A DNA stretch of 64,000 nucleotides from Lineus longissimus (taxonomy: Eukaryota > Nemertea > Pilidiophora > Heteronemertea > Lineidae), in contig NC_088317.1 in the NCBI RefSeq assembly GCF_910592395.1, positions 10,170,001-10,234,000 on the forward strand, in the 5' to 3' direction. The position numbers and the translations under genes are program-made. A model generated the notes under the pieces. That model made no database searches. It worked only from the letters and a program-made list of their open reading frames with translations, and was not told where the DNA came from. Of this stretch, positions 54,961 to 64,000 are shown one piece after another (within the stretch, counting starts at the first letter, position 1; every line of letters starts with the position of its first letter).

Positions 54961-55650
54961 AGTTGTGTCCACTCGAGTGCAGTTAAGATGTCCAGTGCAA
55001 GGCCAATTCCAATGGTGGCCAAGGATGGTGTTTTAGAGTGAAGATGCTGGGTGAACCACAAACACCAACTTCAAACAAGTACCAGTACTGACACTCTCTC
55101 AGCCAAATAGTGGCGACAGTTCCTAGAATGAGAAATTTTTTTAAATAGTGTAAATGATACCGTCACAACTTTAAATTGTGTCCAGACCAATACACCCTGT
55201 ATTTGTATCCCTAATTTGGGCATACGCTTTTCACTTTTCAGCTCAGCATAATTAGGCAAGATTTTAAGGCTGTCATTTTTTGACTTCATTGCGCACTTCG
55301 ACATTGCGAAAATTGAATATACTGCATACATGTACATTTATAATTGTCAGATGATACAGTCCATCACGTTAAAGGAGCGCGATCGCTCTGCGCAACTTAC
55401 ATCTACCATACTCCTTAAATAAATCAAGGAGTGCTGAAAAGAGGAGAGCCAAAAATACACCTGGGCATACTGCCCAAACCTAACCACACCAAGTTTCAGC
55501 CATTTAGCCCCAGCGCTTACAAAATGTACTGCACTAAGAAACAATGGTGGACACCATGGTGCGGTATGTAACAGTAAGCACAACATCCACAATGACATGA
55601 ATGACAATTGGCTAAAGTTGCTTAACTAAACATAATGCAATTGCACTACC
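54961..55650. other. No gene recognised
   Basis: Unique-looking sequence between the minisatellite and the next tandem array. No Helentron 5' box was found here. Confidence 0.35.
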
Positions 55651-55659
55651 AAAGTTTCC

Positions 55660-56430
55660 AGTCTGTCACTCAACTGGTGCTTGAGTTATTGAATATAATG
55701 CAAAGACCTCGTTGTTGGCTTGACGGCCATCTTGCATTTCAGGTCAGGTCCAAAATTCATAAGGACCCTACTGTACCCTAAAACATCACATTATAAAAGT
55801 TTCAGATCAGTCACTTACTTGGTTCTTGAGTTACGGGCCGAATGTGAAAAAACAAGTTGATGGCCTAGTGGCCATCTTGTTTTTTAGGTCGGGTGCAAAA
55901 TTAATAGGAACCCTCCTCTTAACTTAGGACATCACACTACAGAAGGTTAACGTTGCTACTGACTCAGTTCGAGTTATGAAGCAAAATAAAAAAATGTTGC
56001 AGGCGTTTTGGATTTCAGGTCAAGCCCAAAATTGATGGGAAACCTCATAGGTCATTACAGCACAGAAGTTTTGGACCTTTCATTCACATTGTTCAAGAGT
56101 TATGGGCAAAATGCAAAAAGAAAGATAGGAACATGGTAGCCATCTAGGGTTCAAAATGAATAGACAGCCTCCTTTACCCTACGACATCACACCACATAAG
56201 TTTCAGGTCTATCCCTTTCTTGGTTTTTGAGTAATGGACCAAAATGTGAAAAAGCAAGTTGTTGGTGTGGCACTGGCACTAGCGGCAGCCACCTTGGATT
56301 TGGGCCCCGTACAAAATCAATGTACTAAAGAACCTCCTCTACCCAAGGACATTACACCATGGGCATAAGTTTCAGGACTGCCACTTACTCAGTTCTACAG
56401 TTAAAAACTAGAGTTGACACTCATCTCACT
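55660..56430 (+). repeat. Diverged tandem repeat, about 130-150-bp units
   Basis: Five units of the CGGCCATCTTGGATTTCAGG, CCAAAATTNATAGG and ACATCACACCACANAAGTTTCA type, related to 42105-42742. Confidence 0.65.
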
Positions 56431-56792
56431 CAAGTGACATGAAAGGCCCTAACTGCAAATACCATGATTCAGACTGCCCCATCTTTCTATAGATAAAGAT
56501 TTTTCATCCCCTTGCACTTTTTCGAAGCTTTCATTGAATACTCTGCAATGAAACAAACTGCTCACCTTTTAATGACTGGGCTTGAGGCCTACTTCAGGTA
56601 ATTGCACTCTTCTTCTTTTCTAATTCTCTGTCCTAAAAAATCACAGAGACAGAATATCAAATCTTACTCAAAAGAATTAACTCATTACATACAATACATG
56701 ACATACAGAACTTTTAAACCGAGTACCATTTTCAGACCTACATTGTACCTTGATATGCATCAAGAAATTGTGGGGTACAAAATGAAAAATGA

Positions 56793-56964
56793 ATAGTCAA
56801 AGAACCATGTGCTCACCTCGTGTAATGTTAAAATGCAAGTCATTTTCAGTGGATGTACTAGGACTTTGTCTATTTTCAAGATGGCTGCCTCACGGCTGCC
56901 ATTTTGGTCGATGGATTTGACGGAAAGTTTAGAATGTTGTAGAGAATACATAGATATATATGTA
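56793..56964 (+). mobile_element. Isolated 5' end of a Helentron-like element
   Basis: TCAAAGAACCATGTGCTCACC resembles the 5' boxes at 16665 and 60384. Its continuation is interrupted by the Tc1 element at 56965, and no 3' end was assigned. Confidence 0.4.
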
Positions 56965-57333
56965 CAATCTCGGTCAGAAGTTATTAACCACCTGATATTT
57001 GTAAATTACTCCGTTATTCCCCAATATTTTTTCACCAATTTCTGATGCATGGTAGTTAGGTCATTTGTCCATCATTTGGCAAAATGATTTTTCTGATCAA
57101 TGGGCGGACTTCGGTTTTGTCGTTGTTCAAAGATTACCGGTCCAATTGAGATTTTCTTAAACTCTGCAATTCCTGAAAATTTTCACCTGTAAAATCTTCT
57201 TGTTACTGCATAGATGGATATTACCATCAAAAATTTTCAAAATATTTGATTTTTTAACGTGAAAATGGCAACTTTGTTGGGATTTTGGCACTCTGTTTCT
57301 GTGTCCAGTGAACAGCACTCCGAGATGACCCCC
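56965..57333 (+). repeat. Tc1 left inverted repeat
   Basis: About 369 bp, complementary to 59150-59520. Confidence 0.9.
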
Positions 57334-57578
57334 TTTCTATAGTTTGGTTTAGTGGTTTTCCTAGACTTCATCAGTTTCATAATTGACATCCTGATTGAAT
57401 GGTTGAAACTGACCTGCATTCATCCTTTAGGAAGAACATGGCATGGGGTTGTAAGATCGCCTATTATATTAGGCCTTGGCCATTGAAAATACTCTCAGTA
57501 TCTCCTGAATAGCCAGGATGAACCTGGAAAGCACCCAAGTTTTGATCTGTTCAGTCTGCTGTCAACACATGTTTTGAT

Positions 57579-58598
57579 ATGCCGAGGACACATGGCTCAA
57601 GAGAACTTTCTGAGTATCAGAAAGGTCAGTTGATGTCATTGAAAGCTGCAGGGAGGAGTAATCGAAATGTGGCAAGGGAAATTGGTTGTTCTCATGCAAC
57701 AGTGCAATTTTGGTGGACCCGCTTCCACAATGAAGGAAATCTTCATCGCCGAGAAAGACCAGGTGCCCCAAAATGCACCACTGAACGAGAGGATAGACAG
57801 CTTGTTAGGCAATCGAGGATGCATCCGTTCAAAAATGTGAAATCCTTAAGAAATGATGTGGGTTTGAGGGCCAGCCTTTCAACTGTTAAGCGGCGCCTAA
57901 GAGTGGCAGGACTAAACGGTTGCATTGCAGCACAGAAGGACAAACTAACTGATGCCCACAAGTTGAGCACATACAACTTTGCAGTGGCTCATCAAGACTG
58001 GACTATTGAACATTGGCGTCAAGTTGCATTCACTGATGAGAAGACTTTTGTCGTTGGAGATAATGGTCAAGTTTTCGTTCGCAGGCCAAAAGGCCAACGC
58101 TTTCATTCAGAATACATCAAAATTGTTCAAAGAAGTGGTAGATTCAGCGTGCCTGTCTGGGCATGGATGAATTCACGTGGAGACGGACAGATAGTGTGTA
58201 TAAATGGGAGGTTTAACCAGAATCAGTATCTGCAAGTTCTTGCAGATCAGATGGACAACATTCATCATGCTTTTCCTGACAGACTTATTTATCAACAGGA
58301 TAAAAGTCCAATACACACAGCTAGGCGTGTTGGACAGTGGCTTCGTGACCGGGAAATTGAAGTTTTGGACTGGCCTTCTAAAGGGGCTGACATGTCGCCA
58401 ATTGAAAATGTTTGGTCAAAGGTTCAGAGAGATGTGGACTTTACAAATGTTACTGATCAGGATGAACTGTGGCTTGCTGTCGAGGAAAGTTGGAATCGTC
58501 TTCGTGAGGACCACGAGTATTGGGAGGGATTGGTTGTGTCACTTCCTGATAGAATGAGGGCTGTTATAGAATCTAGGGGTGACTGGACTAGGTTTTGA
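57579..58598 (+). CDS. Tc1-family transposase, intact
   Basis: 339 residues, the usual Tc1 length. An N-terminal paired-type DNA-binding region has helix-turn-helix segments at about 11-50 (SEYQKGQLMSLKAAGRSNRN) and 70-115. They are joined by a basic linker RRERPGAPK that corresponds to the GRPR-like hook. The catalytic domain has D153 (FTDEKTF), D241 (YQQDKSP) and E276 (SPIENVW). Exactly 34 residues separate the last two, so it is DD34E. The Gly-rich segment is weak (VVGDNGQ). The start is the first ATG in frame. No stop or frameshift is seen. Confidence 0.95.
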   Translation: MPRTHGSRELSEYQKGQLMSLKAAGRSNRNVAREIGCSHATVQFWWTRFHNEGNLHRRERPGAPKCTTEREDRQLVRQSRMHPFKNVKSLRNDVGLRASLSTVKRRLRVAGLNGCIAAQKDKLTDAHKLSTYNFAVAHQDWTIEHWRQVAFTDEKTFVVGDNGQVFVRRPKGQRFHSEYIKIVQRSGRFSVPVWAWMNSRGDGQIVCINGRFNQNQYLQVLADQMDNIHHAFPDRLIYQQDKSPIHTARRVGQWLRDREIEVLDWPSKGADMSPIENVWSKVQRDVDFTNVTDQDELWLAVEESWNRLREDHEYWEGLVVSLPDRMRAVIESRGDWTRF

Positions 58599-58666
58599 AT
58601 AAACTGTTGTTGTATGGTGATAGTAAAGGTGGGGTAGAGACTAAGCACAGTAAAAAAAACCCACTA

Positions 58667-58921
58667 TAGTCTGGTTCAATCTAGAGGTGAACCATTGGAA
58701 TGCCAGTGTGGAACAGTCAATTTTGACCACAAGATTTTATTTGCGTGTTACCCTTATGAAATTAACTTCTGGCTGAGAATAGTCCATGGGCCAATGTTTA
58801 TTATTGAGCAAGGTCATCCGATTCATTATGCCATAACATGTAACCTTAATTATGTCATTATTGCCACACTCTAACCACAAACTACATTTCCAATGGTCCA
58901 CCTCTAGGTTGAACCAGACTA
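58667..58921. mobile_element. Mariner-like MITE nested in the Tc1 element
   Basis: 255 bp, inverted ends TAGTCTGGTTCAAYCTAGAG followed by GTGRACCATTGGAA. It is flanked by TA at 58665-58666 and 58922-58923, and has no coding capacity. Confidence 0.78.
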
Positions 58922-59149
58922 TAAACATCTTTAAAAAAGCCCGTGTAGATTTCCCAAGTTTAGGCCATGAATTACACTGAAAATAAATGCCAAGTTACAA
59001 AATAATTTCTCTCCATTTTCCTTTGACAATAGCAGTTGTTATTCAATAAGACCATAATCTGATCAGCTTCTATTCAAGATGATCAATGAATGCAAAATAA
59101 CCCATAAAAGGCCTCATTGGACCTTTGTTAATAGGGAAGTGGTGAAGCT

Positions 59150-59520
59150 TGAGGGGTCATCTTGGAGTGCTGTTCACTGGACACAGAAACAGAGTGCCAA
59201 AATCCCAACAAAGTTGCCATTTTCACGTTAAAAAATCAAATATTTTGAAAATTTTTGATGGTAATATCCATCTATGCAGTAACAAGAAGATTTTACAGGT
59301 GAAAATTTTCAGGAATTGCAGAGTTTAAGAAAATCTCAATTGGACCGGTAATCTTTGAACAACGACAAAACCGAAGTCCGCCCATTGATCAGAAAAATCA
59401 TTTTGCCAAATGATGGACAAATGACCTAACTACCATGCATCAGAAATTGGGGAAAAAATATTGGGGAATAACGGAGTAATTTACAAATATCAGGTGGTTA
59501 ATAACTTCTGACCGAGATTG
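59150..59520 (-). repeat. Tc1 right inverted repeat
   Basis: About 371 bp, complementary to 56965-57333, ending CTGACCGAGATTG before TA. Confidence 0.9.
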
Positions 59521-59522
59521 TA

Positions 59523-60383
59523 CATGAAATGCGGTTGCGATCTGCTTATTAGTTTCAACAATTTCATGGGGGGAGGATCCCCAGACAGCACAATTGTAGC
59601 CAAAACCCTGACCAGTACATTATTGTCAATAAAGAGGCTGTGTAGTGTGTTCACCTATATAGGCCTAGATAACACTTCGGCCTAACACCTATAGTCTACA
59701 TGTATTCGAGTTCTGTGCAACCATGACGACACATGAGTAGGCCTAATAGTTTTGATAGGTTGTGATGGAGATGAACTAACGTGGGTATCAAGTCAAAACA
59801 CACGGCCCCCATTTTACATTTTAAACTTCTGAGACATCATGACTTTTGTTTTGAATTTTTTGTCACTTAATTTAAAGATTGAAATTGAAATAAAGTTGAA
59901 CTGATCAAGCCTCATTGGGTGTTACATCTTATTTAGTGTTTCAGATGCACTTTTCAGGGTCTAAATCAAAACATTCAGATTGGAGATGGATTTTTTTTCA
60001 AAGTCTCCCAAAGTGGCTCAAATGAGTTAACCAATTGTTAAAAACTTCCTGACTTCAACAAAATTAACTTATTTTAACCAACAAAGATGATTAGATCTTA
60101 AGAGAAACCGCAAATAAGGCTCTCAGGAGTGATTTCATGAAAATAAATTGGGGCCGTTTCGACTTGGGGCTGTTTTGAGAAGGGGCCGTTTTAACTGGTA
60201 AGCCTAATGTGGACAGTTGTCAGTTGACAGCTCCAGTGCCAGTGGGGCAACTTCCCCAGAACTTAATTTCATCTAGGCCTATTCGGAATCACTAGATCAC
60301 ACTCTGTCAATCCCATGACAAGAAATGTTGGTACATTCATAGTAATAAAGACTTTCGGGGCCCTTCTCTTGACACCTTAAATG
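59523..60383. other. No gene recognised; GGGGCCGTTTT words
   Basis: 60150-60200 has three copies of a GGGGCYGTTTYGA-like word, reminiscent of the GGGGACGATTTGAC clusters at 37880. Otherwise AT-rich. Confidence 0.35.
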
Positions 60384-61503
60384 AAATGGCCAGGGCCATT
60401 GTGCTCACCTCATGTGGAGGAAAGATGGATAAAGAGCATGGTATTGTGTCATGTAGTGTTAGGTTTGATGGAGGTCCAAGCAATTACAATTTCCCCAAAA
60501 TGGCCAATTTACAGTACATTCGACCTCTGTGACCTTGAAAAGTAGGTCAAATCAAAGAAGACCCGGGTGACACATTGAATGGTTGTTAGAATTAGATGTA
60601 CCTATGATATAAAATTGGTGCCAATCGGGCAAGTCATTATTAGGAATAATGGCATTTTGAAGAATTTAGGATTTGGCCCCCTCCCTGGAGGCCAAACGGC
60701 AAATCAGATCGCACCAAACTTCGGTACCTGAGATCACCTGACCAAGGGGTACATGTGTACTTAATTTGTGATCAATAGTCATTGCAGTTAAGAAACGTGC
60801 CATAGTTACGGCCTGACGGCGAAGTTACGCCATTTGACCTCTGTGACCTTGACAAGAAGGTCAAATTAAAAACCTGTGTGACATATACTGTATGGTGGTT
60901 AGATGTACCCATGATATCAAATTGGTGGCAATCGGGCAAGAAGTTAAGGAATAATCACATTTTTAAGGTTTTTGGATTTTGCCCCCTGGTGGTCAAGTGG
61001 TGAATCATATTGGACCAAACTTCGGTCCCTGAGATCACCTGACTAAGGGGTAAATGTGTATCAAATTTGGTATCGATAGTCATTGCAGTTTAGAAACGTG
61101 CCATCGTTACATCCTAACGGCCAATTTACACCATTTGACCTCTGTGACCTTGAAAAGGAGGTCAAATCAAAAACCCGGAGGATATATGATGCACCTTTGC
61201 TAGAAGTACCTACCATATTTTTTTCAAAATTTCCGACTACTATTAAGGGAGATATTGCATATTTTCACTTTTAACGTTTGGCCCCCTGGTGGCCAAACCA
61301 TGAAACGAATCGGACCGAAACTCGGTCTCAAAGGTGTCATTACATAAGGGTACATGTGTACCAAGTTTCAACTCAATAGCTCTAACAGTTACGAAACGTG
61401 CCCTGCTAACGGACGACGGACGACGACGACGACGACGGCGACGACGACGGACGACGGACGCCACGGTATGGGATAAGCTCACCTCTGCTAAGAGGTGAGC
61501 TAA
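60384..61503 (+). mobile_element. Complete tandem-core Helentron-like element
   Basis: About 1.1 kb. The 5' end is ATGAAATGGCCAGGGCC followed by ATTGTGCTCACC. Three core units follow (TGACCTCTGTGACCTTGA, GGCCCCCTGGTGGCCAA, AAGAAACGTGCCAT order), then a (GAC)n microsatellite. The 3' hairpin GCTCACCTCT-GCTA-AGAGGTGAGC is followed by TAA at 61503. This is the clearest single copy and defines both ends. Confidence 0.78.
61415..61463 (+). repeat. GAC microsatellite of the element
   Basis: GACGACGACGAC runs with GGAC interruptions just before the 3' hairpin. Equivalent runs occur at 13245-13268, 14158-14170 and 42975-43007 (complement). Confidence 0.9.
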
Positions 61504-64000
61504 AAATCTGCAATTCAGCCCACTATCAACGGTCCATGTCGTGATGTCTTTGTGCATCCATCTACGCTGCTGGGGGCAGCCATTGTCATGATCTGTTTGA
61601 TGCTGCTGGCCATGCCAATCAACTTTTCTCATCGTTCTCCTCAACAAATTCAACGAAAGGACGAAAACGCAACCGTCCTCCCTGCCATACACCTCGCCTA
61701 AAGGATTTCTTCTACAATATTATTCAAGAAATAACACTTGCCGTAGCCAAAAGTTCTACAAAAAGTCAAGATGAAATAAAATCTCTTACCTCGATCGACG
61801 GGATTTTCAAGCTGTCAACATGGTCGTTTCCGATAAGGCACTTTATTTGGCCTATTGCCAAACTTGGCACTACTTTACTTCAGCGTCCCTTGAACTGCTT
61901 CGTTAAATGCACGGAATGTCACTAAAAAACGCATAAACCATCTCGAAATAATTCATTACATATTTCGACACTTTGACACGCATCTTTTTCTAGTGAACAT
62001 ACAGACCTATATCATCGCTTATTGTGACGAACTCGGATATCAGTCCGCCAGAGAAACCCGGCCCGAGAACAACCCATTTACCGCCATTTCTTGGACACAG
62101 CACACCCTCGCCGTGCCAGGCTAATCATTCTACATTTTACTATGCTCCAATGATTACCCAAATGTTTAATCACTATTACAAGAAAATTGTAATTCTTTAT
62201 CCAGGAAAAATATCGCATTTTCTCTCGACAGAAAATTTCAAAATGTTTAGAATTTGAAATTCCATTAAAAAAGGTCTGTCACATTCGGTCAATTAATACC
62301 CTTTTTTGATAATGTTTGTCTGCACTTTTTTGCGAAGGGCTACACACTTCGTGGCAGGCGATTTGGATATTGCCTGTTCACTCAGTCTGCAGCCAATCAA
62401 CATGCAGCCTGAGATTTGAATTTGTTGTGATTTCTTTGGCGTGCAAATTGGACACAGCAGACGGGCTAACCACGTGACATGGAGTCTGGAACATGTATAG
62501 GTCACGCCTACTGATTTACAATCATTAACATTCAATTGTAGAAAGAATAAGGCGGCGCTGTCAGCTTGAATATACATACTCCGGTTGCCAATTTTTGAGT
62601 TACGCTCCGCCTCTGACAGTGACAAGTTGTACACACGTCAGGAAATGGCGATCGCACGCTGACATTTAACGGAAATTCCCAACTTCCTAGGTGATTATCA
62701 AATAATAACACAACGACACGGAGAGATACAGAAGTATGTATCTAATAAGAGTTACGTGATACGCGTGAGATATTTGATTGTCTGTGGTTTTGTTGGGTGC
62801 AATAAGCGATTTTATTGGGGCATGTTTTCGTGTGCGTGATCACGAATACAGAATGGTGTTTTGCATAGCATTCCCGATCGGCCGAAGCCGTCGAGCTGAA
62901 ACAAATCGATTCACCGCCTACACTTTTACTCCGATTTTGCTGAAAATTGGTTGCAAAGAGGCTTGATGTATTCCGCACAATTCGTAGGAAGTGAATTTCG
63001 AAAAAAATTATTAAAAATGTTTTTTCTAAGTAAAAATGGCCGTTGCTAGGCATGGTTGCTAGGCATATGCTGCCACAGACATATCCACGGAAAAACTGAC
63101 AATAAGGGTCTGCACTGCGTTAGCGACGACCCAAAAATCTTGTGGCAGAAAATAATGATGACTCATCTTGCGATTTCGAGATTTCTCATCTCGCGGTTTA
63201 TAATAAGCAGCAAGCCGCCACATTGGCTAAGTGCTTTCATTAGCCAGAGCCAACCCTGTGTGCTCTAATAAATAGAGCTATTCACCCAAGAAAATCAATA
63301 TTCCCTGTGTCTGCGAGATATCAGCTGGCTAAACCTGGCAATGATACCATTTTTAATGGTTTAGGTCAGTTCGAGTTATGGGAGGATTGAGACATTTTGT
63401 CAATAGAGAAGTAGTATGTACATTTTGTTGCGCCTCAAGGTACTGTGGGCAAAGTTTTTGTCAGAGGTTTCAGAGCTTGTTTTAAAACACAGAGCCCACT
63501 CACAGTGCCTTTTGCGGATGATCTGTCTCCACAGAGGAAAATTAGGAGGATCACTAAGATATGAACAAATGCATGCATTACATGATGCAGTACCTCATGA
63601 AGGCAAGGACTTGAAGGAGTGAAAGTTAAATGTCAACAGGTACAGTGGGAAAAGTTGTTCCGATCAAATATGCACTCTTCCTAAATCTCTCCTCAGAACC
63701 TTCTCTAAATTGTCTTGAGTGCTCTACATTTAAAAGGAAATGGTTGGAATAGGGAGCTGTAGTACATCTGTAGTACAATTTTAGTGAATACAATTGGTGC
63801 ATACACTATTTCTCTAGTGTGGTCAACCTTTGAGCAACACCATCATGTGACAGCAATACTTTTCTGACCAAATTCTCATTGCCTTGCCAGTCATCCTTAA
63901 AAGCAATGCACCAGACTGCCTAACTTCCTGCTTAAAGGGAAAGGCCCATCAAAAAATGGGGAGTTTTAGACGGCCCGGTCAAAACCTTAGGCGGGAATAA
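61504..64000. other. No supported gene
   Basis: Contains a good donor-like site on the minus strand at 61790 (GATCGAG|GTAAGAG), a duplicated GTTGCTAGGCATGG word near 63045, and the inverted relative of the 29469 repeat at 63193-63213. Open frames are short and not family-like. Confidence 0.4.

Larger units (their letters stand above)
56965..59520 (+). mobile_element. Complete Tc1 transposon with long inverted repeats
   Basis: 2,556 bp flanked by TA duplications (56963-56964 and 59521-59522). Inverted repeats of about 370 bp (56965-57333 and 59150-59520) begin CAATCTCGGTCAGAAG and look almost identical to each other. They enclose an open 339-residue transposase. A 255-bp MITE is nested downstream of the gene at 58667-58921. 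Long, little-diverged inverted repeats and an intact gene suggest recent activity. Confidence 0.93.

Noticed and set aside
54771-55061. Minus-strand frame rich in LLDW/FHWT repeats
   Set aside because: Translation of the 22-bp minisatellite, not a gene.
57237-57420. Minus-strand frame in the left Tc1 repeat
   Set aside because: Lies within the inverted repeat and has no protein-like features.
61788-61900. Possible minus-strand exon ending at a strong donor (GATCGAG|GTAAGAG)
   Set aside because: No acceptor, start or recognisable protein was found upstream, so a single donor-like site is not enough.
63038-63070. GTTGCTAGGCATGGTTGCTA as an RFX X-box pair
   Set aside because: It matches half-site style, but there is no nearby gene start or conservation evidence.

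Overview
This is a eukaryotic genomic window with spliced exons, AT-rich introns and very dense transposable elements. There are no bacterial operons. The element mix is Mag/SURL-like Gypsy, BEL/Pao, DIRS with tyrosine recombinase, OTU-carrying Helentron, Tc1, and piggyBac-, Harbinger-, MULE- and hAT-like elements. Together with tandem-core elements of the pearl/DINE type, this suggests a marine invertebrate, probably an echinoderm, hemichordate, cephalochordate or mollusc. I cannot name the species from sequence alone. Many coding breaks lie in homopolymers, so some may be assembly errors rather than real decay.

Layout. 1-4902: a minus-strand Gypsy element whose 3' LTR runs off the window, inserted into a minus-strand BEL/Pao gag (4903-6545). 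7080-8824: a deleted plus-strand BEL/Pao 3' half with a candidate LTR. 8850-14209: tandem-core repeats of non-autonomous Helentron-type elements with a nested 721-bp inverted-repeat element. 14476-16624: three exons of the cap-binding translation repressor eIF4E2/4EHP on the minus strand, the best host gene here. 16665-19093: another tandem-core element carrying nested piggyBac-like and Harbinger-like elements. 20770-20992: a terminal exon with poly(A) signal of an unidentified minus-strand gene. 23722-29454: a minus-strand DIRS retrotransposon with inverted terminal repeats and internal complementary region, broken by hAT-like insertions. 31.3-40.4 kb: a broken minus-strand gene with Lys/Thr/Pro-rich phase-1 exons and an RPA-like OB-fold/zinc-ribbon end. 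A MULE-like element carrying a PHD finger lies at 36105-37960, and several MITEs are nested in the same stretch. 42-45.2 kb: tandem-core elements with one nested inside another. 45.4-54.4 kb: a decayed autonomous Helentron encoding OTU protease, HUH Rep, PIF1-type helicase and an endonuclease/exonuclease/phosphatase (EEP) domain. 55.6-56.4 kb: more tandem-core repeats. 56965-59520: an apparently intact Tc1 transposon. 60384-61503: a complete tandem-core element. 61.5-64 kb: no confident gene.

Main theme. The autonomous Helentron ends in the same hairpin type as the tandem-core elements. Its endonuclease frame runs into a 286-bp tandem array. The 5' boxes and 3' hairpins of two element subtypes appear to match each other. 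The window may therefore hold both the probable source and the dependents of one Helentron/pearl-type family.
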